64,000 nt of DNA from Bacteroidota bacterium (GTDB lineage: Bacteria; Bacteroidota; Bacteroidia; Chitinophagales; LD1): the NCBI GenBank assembly GCA_018267385.1, contig JAFDYN010000019.1, forward strand, positions 54,128-118,127. The letters are read 5' to 3'. Below, piece after piece: positions 52,241 through 62,726 of this stretch (the first letter of the stretch is position 1; every line of letters starts with the position of its first letter). The translations under genes were made by a program, and so were the position numbers. The notes beneath the pieces are model-generated. The model was not told the origin of the DNA. It made no database searches and saw only the letters and a program-made list of their open reading frames with translations.

Positions 52241-53596
52241 CTACTTAGTTATAAGTTCCTTTATCGGCTGTACCAGCTTGTCAATATCACCTGCACCTAT
52301 CGTCACTACTATCTCCAGTTGCTTTCCTTTCAGTGTATCCAGTAGTTCATCTTTTTTGATGTTCAGCTTGCTCTTGCTGGTTACTTTGTCATAGATCAGT
52401 GCGCTGGTCACGCCCTCCATCGGCAGCTCGCGCGCAGGATAGATATCCAGCAGGATTACCTCGTCAGCTATGCTCAGTTGCTCTGCGAAACCATCTGCCA
52501 GATCCTTGGTGCGGGAGAAAAGATGCGGCTGGAAGATCGCAGTGATCTTCTTGTCTGGATACATCTCGCGCACCGATGCGAGAAATACCCTGATCTCCTC
52601 CGGGTGGTGCGCGTAGTCATCTATGAAGACAACCTTGTCATTCTTAACGATGGTCTCAAACCTGCGCTTGATGCCTTTGAAAGAAGCGAGTGCGGTCTTG
52701 ATATTTTCATTAGATATTTTCAGCTCTTTGGCAATGGTAAATGCTGCCAGTGCATTCTCGATATTGTGGAAGCCACCGATATTCAGACGGAAAGCGATTA
52801 GCTCCTTGCCGTAGTACATGATATTGAAAACATAGCCGCCATCTACCACCCAATACTTAGAGCAGTATACGTCTGCGTTCTCATCAGACAGACTGTAGAA
52901 AGCCTTATCCAGCGTAGGCAGGCGGTCCTCGATAGGGGAGGACTGCTTGATCACCAGCAGGCCATCTTCGGCTATCTTCTCTGTGAACTCTATAAATGCT
53001 TCTTCGATCTTCTCCTTAGAGCCATAGATATCCAGATGGTCCGTATCTACCGCAGTGATCACCGCCATATCCGGTGAGAGGCGATGAAAGGAGCGATCAA
53101 ACTCGTCAGCCTCTATTACTACCACATCATTAGCATGCTTGATGTAGTTAGAGTTATAGTTAGTAGCGATACCGCCGAGGAAAGCGCTGCAGCCGTAGCC
53201 ACTATCAGTCAGGATATGTGCGATCATGGCTGACACAGTAGTCTTGCCATGAGAACCGGCCACGCAGATAGCGAAATTGTCTGCGCTGATGATGCCCAGT
53301 ACTTCGCTGCGTTTTTTGAGATTGTAGTTATTGTCTTTGTAGAAATTGAAGCCCTTGTGATCTTTTGGGATAGCAGGGGTATAGACCACCATGTCCAGCT
53401 CCTTTGGCATCAGGTCCACCTTGTCTTCAAATATCACATCGATGCCTTCTGTCTTCAGCTGATCTGTCAGCGCGGTTGGCGTACGGTCATAGCCGCTCAC
53501 CTCCGCACCGATAGATTTGAAGTAGCGCGCCAGGGCCGACATGCCTATGCCGCCTATACCCAGGAAGTAGATCTTCTTTATTTCTTTCAGATTCAT
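52241..53596 (-). CDS. murC: UDP-N-acetylmuramate-L-alanine ligase
   Basis: 451 residues. YFLGIGGIGMSALARYF starts the UDP-binding domain. CVAGSHGKTTVSAMIAH is the ATP loop. VVIEADEFDRSF, HLDIYGSKEKI and FIDDYAHHPEEI (the family's YAHHP motif) complete the central and C-terminal domains. It adds L-Ala to UDP-MurNAc, the first peptide step of peptidoglycan precursors in the cytoplasm. Confidence 0.97.
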   Translation of the reverse strand: MNLKEIKKIYFLGIGGIGMSALARYFKSIGAEVSGYDRTPTALTDQLKTEGIDVIFEDKVDLMPKELDMVVYTPAIPKDHKGFNFYKDNNYNLKKRSEVLGIISADNFAICVAGSHGKTTVSAMIAHILTDSGYGCSAFLGGIATNYNSNYIKHANDVVVIEADEFDRSFHRLSPDMAVITAVDTDHLDIYGSKEKIEEAFIEFTEKIAEDGLLVIKQSSPIEDRLPTLDKAFYSLSDENADVYCSKYWVVDGGYVFNIMYYGKELIAFRLNIGGFHNIENALAAFTIAKELKISNENIKTALASFKGIKRRFETIVKNDKVVFIDDYAHHPEEIRVFLASVREMYPDKKITAIFQPHLFSRTKDLADGFAEQLSIADEVILLDIYPARELPMEGVTSALIYDKVTSKSKLNIKKDELLDTLKGKQLEIVVTIGAGDIDKLVQPIKELITK

Positions 53597-53599
53597 ACC

Positions 53600-54682
53600 T
53601 TATTTAGCTACTGACAGTATCTCACGCACAATGCGCTCGGCTGCGTCAGTGATCGCCATCTTTTTTATGTTATTACTCAGTTCACTTTTTCTTGTCTCAT
53701 CATTCAGCAGGTGCATCGCCACGTCCATGAGTTTCTCTTTTGCCTCGCTATCGCGTACCAGCACAGCGGCATTCTTGTTAACCAGTGCCATCGCATTGTG
53801 CGTCTGGTGATCCTCCGTCACATTGGGCGATGGTACGAGTATGACCGGCTTGCCTATATTCTGCAGCTCTGCTATAGACAGGGCGCCCGCACGGGAGATG
53901 ATGATATCCGCTGCTGCATAAGCGTAATCCATTCGCACTATGAACTGTGTCTGATGGATATTTTCCGTATCAGGGTTCTCTTTTGACCAGACCTTGCCAG
54001 TCTGCCAGAGGATCTGTGTGCCGGTGCCTTTTATTTTATCAGCATAGGCGTAGACGCTCTCATTGATCGTGCGTGCGCCGAGGCTGCCACCTATGATGAG
54101 TATCGTCTTCTTGTTTTCATCCAGATCAAAGTATGAGTAGGCATCCTTGCGGCTGATGTCATCATGTATGATCTCAGCGCGGATCGGATTGCCGGTCAGC
54201 ACGATCTTTTCCTTCGGGAAAACTGACTCCATACCCTCATAGGCCACGCATATTGCCTTTGCCCTGCGGGCAAGGATCTTATTGGTGATGCCGGCAAATG
54301 AATTTTGCTCCTGTATGATGCACGGTACTCCTGACAGGCTGGCCGCCATCAGCAGCGGTCCGCTGGCATAGCCACCGACACCTATCGCCACAGATGGCTT
54401 GAAATCACTTACGATCTTGCGCGCAGCAGCGAGGCTCTTTACTACTTTCAGTGGCAGGCCCAGATTGGATAGTATCTGTCCGCGCTGGAAGCCCGCGATG
54501 CTCAGTCCCTTGATCTCATAGCCTGCCTCAGGTACGCGCTGCATCTCCATGCGGTCATTGGCCCCTACGAAAAGTATCTCGCAGTCAGGCACCTGCTTTT
54601 TCAGCATATTGGCGATAGCTACCGCAGGGAAGATGTGCCCCCCGGTACCGCCGCCACTGATGATGAATCTTTTGCCTGACAT
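53600..54682 (-). CDS. murG: UDP-GlcNAc:lipid I N-acetylglucosaminyltransferase MurG
   Basis: 360 residues. FIISGGGTGGHIFPAVAIA is the N-terminal Gly-rich loop; GVGGYASGPLLMAA and IIQEQNSFAGITNKILARRAK follow. The C-terminal donor site has LIIGGSLGARTINESV, ADIIISRAGALSIAEL and LVPSPNVTEDHQTHNA. It converts lipid I to lipid II at the inner face of the membrane. Confidence 0.97.
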   Translation of the reverse strand: MSGKRFIISGGGTGGHIFPAVAIANMLKKQVPDCEILFVGANDRMEMQRVPEAGYEIKGLSIAGFQRGQILSNLGLPLKVVKSLAAARKIVSDFKPSVAIGVGGYASGPLLMAASLSGVPCIIQEQNSFAGITNKILARRAKAICVAYEGMESVFPKEKIVLTGNPIRAEIIHDDISRKDAYSYFDLDENKKTILIIGGSLGARTINESVYAYADKIKGTGTQILWQTGKVWSKENPDTENIHQTQFIVRMDYAYAAADIIISRAGALSIAELQNIGKPVILVPSPNVTEDHQTHNAMALVNKNAAVLVRDSEAKEKLMDVAMHLLNDETRKSELSNNIKKMAITDAAERIVREILSVAK

Positions 54683-54685
54683 ATA

Positions 54686-55882
54686 TTATGCTGTCGCCAG
54701 CTCTTCTTCTGTTTCTTGTTCTTGCGTCAGCTCGATGTTGCGGCTCACGCTTAATATTATTCCGAATGCTATACTGGTAAACACTACCGAGCTACCACCC
54801 ATACTCACCAGTGGCAGCGTCACGCCCGTGACCGGAAATAACCCTACGGCCACAGCCATGTTGATCATAGCTTGCAGCACGAGACTCACACCGAGGCCCA
54901 CTGCTAGGAAAGCTCCAAAGGCCTTAGGCGCATCCATCACGATCCTGATGCAGCGATAGAGCAGAAGCAGGTAGATGAAGACGATGAAAATGCCGCCGAT
55001 CAGTCCATACTCCTCTATGATGATCGCGAAGATGAAATCCGAATAGGCTTCTGGCAGGAAGTGCTTCTGCATCGAGTTGCCCGGGCCATTTGGCAGGATG
55101 CCGCCACGCGCGATGGCCGTGCGGGCCTGGCGCTGCTGGTAGTCATCATCTGCATTAGGTTCTTTATTGATAAAGTGCGTCTGTATACGTTTCTTCCACG
55201 TAGGCATACGGCCCATGTGTGCCAGCAGGCTATCAGGCGTGAGCAGCAGTACGGCGAGGAACAACCCTATCACCACCGCACTAGCTGCGAAGAGCAGCGC
55301 CAGATGTTTGATGGCCAGACGGCCTATGAAGAGGATGAAGACCGACGTAAAGAACAGTATGAGTGCAGTGGACAGGTTGTCCTTCGCGATCATCATGCAT
55401 GGCACCAATACTACGCCGAGCATAGGTAGTACTGTTTTACGGAAGTCATCCATCTTGTCCTGGTTCTTCGATAACATGCGTGCGAGGAGCATGATCACTG
55501 CGAGCTTGGCCAGGTCTGATGTCTGGAAGGTCCAGCCTATCAACGGTAGCCTGATCCAGCGGCTGGCGTGATTGATACTCGTACCCCAGAACATGGTGTA
55601 CAGCAGCAGCGGCACACAGATGATCCAAAGTATCTGCGCGATGCGCGAGAAGTAGCGGTAGTCTACCATGTGCGCAAAGTACATGAGCAGAATGCCGCCC
55701 AGCGCACTCAGTATCTGCTTGTAGAGATAGTGCGATGAGTTGCCATCAGCATTTTTAAATGCAAGGCTGCTCGATGCGCTATATACTGCCAGCATGGAGA
55801 AAACAAAAAGCACTATCACCACGAGCCAGATGATGCGATCACCCCTCAGGTATTCAAATGTTTTATTGACAGTCTCCTTCAT
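54686..55882 (-). CDS. ftsW: SEDS family peptidoglycan polymerase FtsW
   Basis: 398 residues with ten membrane helices. SEDS motifs are ASRWIRLPLIGWTFQTSDLAKLAVIM, LIMFFTSVFI-like helix segments, and near the end FPVTGVTLPLVSMGGSSVVFTSIAFGI with the conserved Pro-Leu-x-S and GGSS. FtsW polymerises glycan strands together with the class B penicillin-binding protein FtsI, which is encoded upstream in the same operon. Confidence 0.96.
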   Translation of the reverse strand: MKETVNKTFEYLRGDRIIWLVVIVLFVFSMLAVYSASSSLAFKNADGNSSHYLYKQILSALGGILLMYFAHMVDYRYFSRIAQILWIICVPLLLYTMFWGTSINHASRWIRLPLIGWTFQTSDLAKLAVIMLLARMLSKNQDKMDDFRKTVLPMLGVVLVPCMMIAKDNLSTALILFFTSVFILFIGRLAIKHLALLFAASAVVIGLFLAVLLLTPDSLLAHMGRMPTWKKRIQTHFINKEPNADDDYQQRQARTAIARGGILPNGPGNSMQKHFLPEAYSDFIFAIIIEEYGLIGGIFIVFIYLLLLYRCIRIVMDAPKAFGAFLAVGLGVSLVLQAMINMAVAVGLFPVTGVTLPLVSMGGSSVVFTSIAFGIILSVSRNIELTQEQETEEELATA

Positions 55883-55958
55883 ATCGTTACTACTATTTGG
55901 GCTAGTGCCCTATAAGACAGCACAACCATTCAATTTGTCGTTTTTACAAATGCGCAGC

Positions 55959-57299
55959 TTAGAGCTGTATCACAGCGTCTTTGAACTTCTTGCCCCTGTC
56001 CTCATAGTTTTGGAAGAGGTCGAATGAAGCGCAGGCTGGTGACAGCAGCACGGCATCGCCGGGATTGCTGAGCTGGTAGCCCATGCGTACGGCATCACGC
56101 ATATTCGTGCAGTTGATCACGATGTCTACATGCTTGCTGAATGCAGAGTGCAGCTTCGTATTGTCCACCCCGAGGCAGATCATAGCGCGCACTTTCTTTT
56201 TGACCAGGCCCTCCAGTACGGAGTAGTCGTTACCTTTGTCCACACCACCGGCTATCCAGATGATCGGCTTGCTCACCGACTCCAGTGCATACCAGGTAGA
56301 GTTTACGTTAGTGGCCTTGGAGTCATTGATAAACTCGACGCCACGGATCTTCGTCACAGTCTCGAGGCGGTGCTCGAGGCTTTTGAAGTTGGCGAGGCTC
56401 TCGCGTATCTGCTCCTTGCGGAGGCCGTAAATGTTAGCTACTATCCCAGCAGCCATTGAGTTATAGACATTGTGCCTTCCTCTGATCCCGAGTTCTTGGA
56501 TTGACATAGTAAAAGGGTTGTTGTTGTTTATAGATATTTGAATGGTTTCGTCTTTGACATAAGCGCCCTCCGTGATCACCTGATCATATGCGAAAGGCAC
56601 TTTCTTTGCAGCAGTCGGATACTTATCAATATTCTGCATCGTGATCTCGTCATCGCTGCAGTAGATAAAGTAGTCGTCAGCCTTCTGGTTCTTTGCAATA
56701 GCAAACTTTGCCGTCACATAGTTTTGCAGTTCATAATCGTAGCGGTCCAGGTGGTCTGGTGTGATATTGGTCAGAATGGAGATATGCGGACGGAAAGTAT
56801 CGATATCATCCAGCTGAAAGCTCGATATCTCCAGCACGTAATGCTCATAGTTCTCCGTAGCCACCTGCATCGCAAAGCTCTTTCCGATATTGCCACCAAG
56901 GCCCACATTCATGCCGCCCTCCTTCATGATGTGGTAGGTCAGCGCGGTTACAGTGGTCTTACCATTAGCACCGGTGATGCCCACGATCTTTGCATCCGTA
57001 TACCAGCTGGCAAACTCGATCTCAGATACGATGCGCGTATTTTGCGCACGCAGCTTCTTGATCATGTCGGCCTTCTCCGGTATGCCGGGGCTTTTCATCA
57101 CGAGGTCTGCATTCAGGATCTTCTCCTCTGTATGCTGTTCCTCTTCGTAGTCCACCTTGTATTCGCTTAGTACTGCTTTATACTTGTCTGCTATCTTGCC
57201 TTTATCACTCAGGAACACGTCATAGCCCTGCTTCAGCCCAAGTACTGCTGTACCTGCACCGCTCTCACCTCCACCTAATATGACGAGTCTCTTGCTCAC
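55959..57299 (-). CDS. murD: UDP-N-acetylmuramoylalanine-D-glutamate ligase
   Basis: 446 residues. LVILGGGESGAGTAVLGLK opens the UDP-binding domain, VGITGANGKTTVTALTYH is the ATP loop, LEISSFQLDDIDTFRPHI is the family-specific block and FINDSKATNVNSTWYAL with VLLSPACASFDLFQNYEDRG are the C-terminal motifs. It adds D-Glu to UDP-MurNAc-L-Ala. Confidence 0.97.
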   Translation of the reverse strand: MSKRLVILGGGESGAGTAVLGLKQGYDVFLSDKGKIADKYKAVLSEYKVDYEEEQHTEEKILNADLVMKSPGIPEKADMIKKLRAQNTRIVSEIEFASWYTDAKIVGITGANGKTTVTALTYHIMKEGGMNVGLGGNIGKSFAMQVATENYEHYVLEISSFQLDDIDTFRPHISILTNITPDHLDRYDYELQNYVTAKFAIAKNQKADDYFIYCSDDEITMQNIDKYPTAAKKVPFAYDQVITEGAYVKDETIQISINNNNPFTMSIQELGIRGRHNVYNSMAAGIVANIYGLRKEQIRESLANFKSLEHRLETVTKIRGVEFINDSKATNVNSTWYALESVSKPIIWIAGGVDKGNDYSVLEGLVKKKVRAMICLGVDNTKLHSAFSKHVDIVINCTNMRDAVRMGYQLSNPGDAVLLSPACASFDLFQNYEDRGKKFKDAVIQL

Positions 57300-57306
57300 G
57301 TTTTTC

Positions 57307-58560
57307 TTATCTGATCTTCAAGGTTACAATGGACAATACAGCCAGCAGGATACCGATGATCCAGAAGCGCGATACGATCTTGCTCTCATGCCAGCCGAGT
57401 TTCTGATAATGATGGTGCAGTGGTGACATCAGGAATATCCTGCGACCCTCACCATACTTGTTCTTCGTGTATTTGAAATAAGAAACCTGCATCATGACTG
57501 AGATGCTTTCTATCATAAAGATGCCACACATCAGGGGCAAGATCAGTTCCTTGCGCGTAGCGATAGCCAGTGTAGCGATGATACCGCCGAGTGCAAGTGA
57601 ACCCGTGTCCCCCATAAATACCTGCGCCGGATAGGCATTCCACCAGAGGAAACCTACGCAGGCACCGATGAAAGCTGCCAGGAAGATGGTCAGCTCTCCC
57701 GAGTTAGGGATATACATGATATTCAGGTAGTCGGCGAAAATGATATTACCCGACAAGTAGGCAAACACAAGCAGCGTAGAACCTACAATAGCAGACGTAC
57801 CTGTGGCTAGCCCATCTATGCCATCGGTAAGGTTGGCACCATTAGACACTCCGGTGATAATGAAGATCACTACCGGGATAAATATCAGCCACGAGTACTT
57901 CGCCCAATCAGGATTGATCGCGGTCAGGATCATAGAGTAGTCAAACTCATGCGTCTTGATGAATGGTAGCGAAGTAGTCTGGTCGCGTACCTGTACGAGA
58001 TAGTGCACCGTGCCGCGGTCATCACGCACCTGAGATATCTGAGACGGCTGATAAGAAGCGACTGTTGCTGCTGGAATTTCTTCTTTCGTGTATACGTTTT
58101 TATTAAAATAAAGTACGATGCCTACGATCAGGCCTAATCCCACCTGGCCAATGATCTTGAATGTACCCGCAAGCCCTTTCTTGTCCTTCTTGAATACCTT
58201 GATATAATCATCTGCAAAGCCTATGGCTCCTAGCCATACTGTAGTGATGAGGCTTAGAATAATATACACATTGTCTAGGCGGGCGAGTAGCAGCGTAGGG
58301 ATCAGGATCGCACCAAGTATGATGAGGCCGCCCATGGTAGGAGTGCCTTTCTTTTGATTCTCTCCTTGCAGGCCCAGCTCACGGATGGTTTCTCCTATTT
58401 GTTTGCGCTTGAGATACGCGATGATCTTGCCGCCATAGATCATGGATATGACCAGCGAGAGGATCATAGCGGTAGCTGCACGGAAGGAGATATACGTGAA
58501 CAGGTTCGCACCCGGCATATTGTAATGCGACCTCAGATAGTTAAACAGGTAGTACAGCAT
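57307..58560 (-). CDS. mraY: Phospho-MurNAc-pentapeptide transferase MraY
   Basis: 417 residues with ten membrane helices. [36 protein letters not shown] (catalytic Asp pair), [16 protein letters not shown] and [19 protein letters not shown] are diagnostic. A loop of about 40 residues around [20 protein letters not shown] is longer than in E. coli and typical of Bacteroidota. It makes lipid I from UDP-MurNAc-pentapeptide and undecaprenyl phosphate. Confidence 0.97.
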   Translation of the reverse strand: MLYYLFNYLRSHYNMPGANLFTYISFRAATAMILSLVISMIYGGKIIAYLKRKQIGETIRELGLQGENQKKGTPTMGGLIILGAILIPTLLLARLDNVYIILSLITTVWLGAIGFADDYIKVFKKDKKGLAGTFKIIGQVGLGLIVGIVLYFNKNVYTKEEIPAATVASYQPSQISQVRDDRGTVHYLVQVRDQTTSLPFIKTHEFDYSMILTAINPDWAKYSWLIFIPVVIFIITGVSNGANLTDGIDGLATGTSAIVGSTLLVFAYLSGNIIFADYLNIMYIPNSGELTIFLAAFIGACVGFLWWNAYPAQVFMGDTGSLALGGIIATLAIATRKELILPLMCGIFMIESISVMMQVSYFKYTKNKYGEGRRIFLMSPLHHHYQKLGWHESKIVSRFWIIGILLAVLSIVTLKIR

Positions 58561-58561
58561 C

Positions 58562-60028
58562 TTATTTACCGAGTTCGTTAAACAATTCTTTCAATACAGC
58601 TTTATCATCGAAGGCATATTTCACGCCTTTGATCTCTTGATATTTTTCATGTCCCTTGCCCGCCAGCAGGATGATGTCACCCTTGTTTGCCATCATGCAG
58701 GCAGTGCGGATCGCCTCCTTGCGATCTGTGATCGAGAGTACCTTGCGACGCTCTGTGATCTCTACGCCCTCATGCATCTGGCGAAGGATCTCATTGGGAT
58801 CTTCCGAGCGGGGATTGTCAGACGTCAGGATGCACTTATCGCTCAGGTGCGCGGCGACCTGCGCCATCACAGGGCGTTTAGCTGCATCGCGATCACCACC
58901 GCAGCCGACTATACTGATCAGCGTCTCATTGCCCTGACGGATAGCATTGATCGTATGCAGCACATTTTTCAGCGCATCAGGTGTATGCGCATAGTCTACG
59001 ATGCCCACGATCTTGTCCTTGCCAGATATGATCTGGTCAAAGCGTCCTTCCGGCGGCGTGAGCGCGCTCAGTATAGTCAGTGCCTCTACTTTGTCTATGC
59101 CCAGCAATACTGCTGTGGCATACACAGAAAGCAGATTGTATGCATTGAATTCACCTATCAGGCGCGTGTGCATCTCCTGTCCGTCTATGTCCAGCTCCAG
59201 GCCCTGCACCGTGTCCGTCACGATCTTTGCTTTGAAATCAGCTGGTGACTTCAGTGCATAAGAGTGCTTTGCTGCTTTAGTATTTTGCAGCATGATGTTG
59301 CCATTTCGGTCGTCGATATTGGTCAGTGCAAAAGCTTTCTTGCTCAAGCCATCAAAGAACTTCTTCTTAGCCTTGAGGTAGTTGTCAAAGGTCTTGTGAT
59401 AGTCCAGGTGGTCGTGCGTGATATTGGTAAATACCGCGCCGGCAAAGTCCAGACCGCCTATCCTGTGCTGATCCACTGCATGGCTGCTCACCTCCATGAA
59501 GCAATACTCACAGTCTGCCTCTACCATTTGGCGGAGCAGCTTATTGAGGTTGATCGCATCTGGTGTAGTATGTGTGCTAGGTATCACCTCGCCATTGATC
59601 TGGTTCTCCACTGTAGAGAGCATGCCAGCTTTGAAATTCAGCTGGCGGAACAAACGATAGAGCAGCGTAACCGTAGAGGTTTTGCCATTCGTACCGGTCA
59701 CACCCACCAACTTCAGTTTATCTGATGGACGTCCATAATAGTTTGACGCTATCTGACCGAGGGCTATGGCGGAGTTTTCTACCTGCACATAGGTCACAGT
59801 CTGCAGCAGGCTCTCTGGCAGCACCTCACAGATGATCAGGCGGGCACCTTTCTCTATCACAGACGAGATGTAACTATGCCCATCAGCATGCGTACCCTTG
59901 ACTGCAACGAATGTATCGCCGGACTGCACTGCACGCGAGTCCAGGCGTAGTTCGCCCACACTCATGATGCTGCTACCCGCGATATCTATCACGGCCACAT
60001 CTTTCAGTATTTCATTTAGCGACAGCAT
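58562..60028 (-). CDS. murE: UDP-MurNAc-tripeptide synthetase MurE (meso-diaminopimelate type)
   Basis: 488 residues. [27 protein letters not shown] UDP-binding start, [21 protein letters not shown] loop, [16 protein letters not shown] and [18 protein letters not shown] central motifs. The C-terminal DNPR motif in [15 protein letters not shown] indicates meso-diaminopimelate rather than lysine as the added amino acid. Its ATG overlaps the ftsI stop by one base (TGATG). Confidence 0.97.
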   Translation of the reverse strand: MLSLNEILKDVAVIDIAGSSIMSVGELRLDSRAVQSGDTFVAVKGTHADGHSYISSVIEKGARLIICEVLPESLLQTVTYVQVENSAIALGQIASNYYGRPSDKLKLVGVTGTNGKTSTVTLLYRLFRQLNFKAGMLSTVENQINGEVIPSTHTTPDAINLNKLLRQMVEADCEYCFMEVSSHAVDQHRIGGLDFAGAVFTNITHDHLDYHKTFDNYLKAKKKFFDGLSKKAFALTNIDDRNGNIMLQNTKAAKHSYALKSPADFKAKIVTDTVQGLELDIDGQEMHTRLIGEFNAYNLLSVYATAVLLGIDKVEALTILSALTPPEGRFDQIISGKDKIVGIVDYAHTPDALKNVLHTINAIRQGNETLISIVGCGGDRDAAKRPVMAQVAAHLSDKCILTSDNPRSEDPNEILRQMHEGVEITERRKVLSITDRKEAIRTACMMANKGDIILLAGKGHEKYQEIKGVKYAFDDKAVLKELFNELGK

Positions 60029-62118
60029 CAGCTCAGTTGCAGTGTTATGGTTTGTCCTTTCGATATTTTGGTGCCGGCGTCTATAGACTGCCCGATCACA
60101 TTCCCTTTTCCTTTAAATTCTACCCTGAGGCCGTGTGACTCCAGCAGGTAGAGCGCATCTTTCAGTCCCATACCTTTCACATCGGGCACCATGTCTATCT
60201 TGATGTCGTTGGCCACATAGCCAGCGCCCTCAGATGCCATCATCCAGTCATCTCCGCCTGCCGGTGCCTGTGCGCCAAACATGCCGTAGATGCGCGCGAT
60301 GTCTTCTCGTGCTGCATTCTTTATTACGGGGATGTCATTCTCCGTCACTGATGCATTGTTGATGGATGGGCGCATATCCAGTGTGAGGGAGTAGACCTTA
60401 TCAGCTACCTCGCGGAAAACCTCACCCGCTACCACGTTGCCGTAGTAGCCACCCTGGCCGGGAGAGTTCACTACGATGATCATTGAGTACTCAGGATTAT
60501 CAGCAGGGAAGTAACCAGCGAAAGATGCCTGGTACTTCTTATTCACCTTGTAGCCGTGATTTGAGATCACCGCAGTACCCGTCTTGCCGGCTATCTTGAG
60601 ATAGGTGGTCTTGAGGTTTTTAGCAGTGCCGTTTTCTACCACTCCGGTGAGTATTTCCTGCAGTTGCTTTACAGTACCTTCGCTGATCAGTTTTTCATTC
60701 AGCACCACAGTACCGGGCGAGTCGATGGTCTGGTTATATTCCCGGATCTTTTCGATTAATGTCGGTTTTACCATCACGCCGTTATTGGCGATGGCATTAT
60801 AAAACTGGAGGGTGTGCAAGGGGGTGAGCTGCAGCTCATAGCCGTGTGCGATGAATGGCGCAGACACGCCGGACCATTTCTTTGGATCTGCCAATACTGG
60901 TTTGGCTGCACCACCTACTTCTATTTTTACAGGCTCGGTGAAGCCAAAAGATTTCAGGTGCTCATAAAACTGTGAGGGCTTAGCGATGTAGTAGTCTTTT
61001 GCCAGCTCTGCCATCGCCACATTGGACGAGACCTCCACTGCGCGCTTTACCGTCAGTTGTGGAGATTCAGGCGCTTCATGATCCCTGATGGTCAGGCCAC
61101 GTATCACCAGTACGCCATTGCCACATTCTACCGGCGTATTCTTATCTACCAGCTTGTCCTCCATCAGAGAGGCTACGGTGGCGAGCTTCATCACTGACCC
61201 CGGCTCGGTCGCTTCACCTACGGCATAGTTGTACAGCTCACGGTAGTCAGCAGAGTCGCGCTTACCCAGGTTAGCTATCGCGCGGATCTTGCCTGTCTTG
61301 ACCTCCATCAGTATCACGCAGCCGTGCTCCGCGTCGTGGCGGGTCAGGGCTTTGCGCAGCGCATCCTCGGCTACGTCCTGCATATTGATATCTATAGTAG
61401 TATAGATGTCCTTGCCGGAGTTGGCCATTTCTTCTTTGGTGTCCAGCGGCTTTGCCACACCAGCAGAGAGCTTGCGGTAGAGTTTCTTTACAGCCTCACC
61501 AGTCAGGTCCTTGTCATACTTCAGCTCGAGGCCGGAGGAGTAGGTGCCATCGTGATTTTCATCTATACCGAGTGTGCGCAGTGCTATATCACCAAATGGG
61601 TGATCACGCATTTCCTTTGTCTCTACTATCAGGCCAGACTTATTACGGCTCAGGCGGAACCACGGCCAGGTCTTCATTTCATTCAGATCAGCCAGTGAGA
61701 TGTCTCTCTTTAGCAGGAAATATGTATCCGCTTTCTTGTGATGCTTAAAGAACTCCGCCCTGTAGTCTGCTGCCGTTTTATCATGGTACTTGGCTGACAT
61801 CAGCATGGCTACAGAGTCCACATTGCGCGGGGTGAAGACATCATCCGTCAGGCCATCTGCATTGAAGTCTATGTGCACGTCAAACAGTGGGAGAGAGGTA
61901 GCCAGCAGCTTGCCATCGGCAGAGTAGATATTGCCACGCTCGGCTACGATAGTCTTGGAGAAAATGCTCGTACTGTCAGACTGCGCTATGAGGTCATGCG
62001 CATCATAGACCTGTGTCTGCACCACCTTGGCGAGGATACCCACACTGAGCAGCACGATGAAGAGGAATCCTACGTAGATCCTGATCATCACCTCTCTTTT
62101 TATGTTATTGCTCGCCAT
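60028..62118 (-). CDS. ftsI: Penicillin-binding protein FtsI (class B, PASTA domain)
   Basis: 696 residues. One N-terminal helix (about 12-31) leads to the dimerisation part (IVAERGNIYSADGKLLATS). The transpeptidase has the active Ser in EPGSVMKLAT (SxxK), SSNVAM (SxN) and IAGKTGTA (KTG). A single PASTA domain closes the protein (MVPDVKGMGLKDALYLLESHGL, ISKGQTITLQLS). PASTA at the end of FtsI is common in Bacteroidota. It cross-links septal peptidoglycan with FtsW. Confidence 0.96.
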   Translation of the reverse strand: MASNNIKREVMIRIYVGFLFIVLLSVGILAKVVQTQVYDAHDLIAQSDSTSIFSKTIVAERGNIYSADGKLLATSLPLFDVHIDFNADGLTDDVFTPRNVDSVAMLMSAKYHDKTAADYRAEFFKHHKKADTYFLLKRDISLADLNEMKTWPWFRLSRNKSGLIVETKEMRDHPFGDIALRTLGIDENHDGTYSSGLELKYDKDLTGEAVKKLYRKLSAGVAKPLDTKEEMANSGKDIYTTIDINMQDVAEDALRKALTRHDAEHGCVILMEVKTGKIRAIANLGKRDSADYRELYNYAVGEATEPGSVMKLATVASLMEDKLVDKNTPVECGNGVLVIRGLTIRDHEAPESPQLTVKRAVEVSSNVAMAELAKDYYIAKPSQFYEHLKSFGFTEPVKIEVGGAAKPVLADPKKWSGVSAPFIAHGYELQLTPLHTLQFYNAIANNGVMVKPTLIEKIREYNQTIDSPGTVVLNEKLISEGTVKQLQEILTGVVENGTAKNLKTTYLKIAGKTGTAVISNHGYKVNKKYQASFAGYFPADNPEYSMIIVVNSPGQGGYYGNVVAGEVFREVADKVYSLTLDMRPSINNASVTENDIPVIKNAAREDIARIYGMFGAQAPAGGDDWMMASEGAGYVANDIKIDMVPDVKGMGLKDALYLLESHGLRVEFKGKGNVIGQSIDAGTKISKGQTITLQLS

Positions 62119-62143
62119 TGTTTATTTATTATTCTCAGTTATC

Positions 62144-62205
62144 AGCCCCTCCAAACCTCCCCAAAGGGGAGGCTTTCAAGTCCCCCTTCGGGGGATTTAG
62201 GGGGC
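62144..62205. repeat. CCTCCCC-AAA-GGGGAGG repeat, ftsL-ftsI junction
   Basis: Two palindromes in tandem: cctccccaaaggggagg and cccccttcggggg, followed by atttaggggg. It contains the ftsL stop codon, and supplies its last two codons. Confidence 0.8.
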
Positions 62206-62637
62206 CTGCTTCTTCTCCTCTATGATATATGGTGGTTGCCTTAGTTCTTTCAATCCTTGTTCCTGCACCAGCTTGGAGACCTCGCTTAGCCTGCTCTTTT
62301 TCATCAGGCGGTTAGATGACTCCATGTAGTGCCAGCGCAGGTCGCGCACTTCCTTCTCCGTTTTTGAGATGCGGCGCGCGTAGTTTTCTGCCAGGTTGTT
62401 ATTGGCGATGTGCAGGAAGCCCAGAATGACCAGAAAGCCTACGAACGGCAGGCTGGTCATGATGCCCCGCATATTATCGCCACCTACTATGTCAAAGACC
62501 TGCAGGAAGCGGCGGAAGCCCTTGGACGATTTACTAACCCCCAAACCCCTGGAGGGGGCTCTAACAGCCTGCTCATCCACCGGAAATGGTGGCCCCTCGT
62601 CGTGTGCTTCTTTCGATATGTCTTTCTCTTTTGCCAT
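62197..62637 (-). CDS. ftsL: FtsL-like cell division protein
   Basis: 146 residues with a 65-residue cytoplasmic N-terminus, one membrane helix (about 60-80, IMTSLPFVGFLVILGFLHIA) and a coiled-coil periplasmic part (NNLAENYARRISKTEKEVRDL, RWHYMESSNRLMKKSRLSEV). This matches the Bacteroidota FtsL-like family in size, topology and position before ftsI. Part of the N-terminus (AVRAPSRGLGVS) is encoded by a copy of the dispersed repeat (62535-62570), and the end (AP-stop) by another copy. FtsL recruits FtsI/FtsW with FtsB/FtsQ. Confidence 0.88.
   Translation of the reverse strand: MAKEKDISKEAHDEGPPFPVDEQAVRAPSRGLGVSKSSKGFRRFLQVFDIVGGDNMRGIMTSLPFVGFLVILGFLHIANNNLAENYARRISKTEKEVRDLRWHYMESSNRLMKKSRLSEVSKLVQEQGLKELRQPPYIIEEKKQAP
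62535..62570. repeat. Repeat copy inside the ftsL coding region
   Basis: taacccccaaacccctgga followed by gggggctctaacagcct, the same family as the intergenic copies, read in frame by ftsL without interrupting it. Confidence 0.75.
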
Positions 62638-62649
62638 TTATATTTCTTG

Positions 62650-62726
62650 GCCTCAAACCCCACAGGGGGCTTTAACAGCCTTTTATTTTGTATTTAAGTC
62701 TCCCCTTTGGGGAGATTTAGAGGGTT
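62650..62726. repeat. Repeat copy at the rsmH-ftsL junction
   Basis: cctcaaaccccacagggggc and tctcccctttggggagattt with agagggttg. The rsmH stop codon lies in it. Confidence 0.75.
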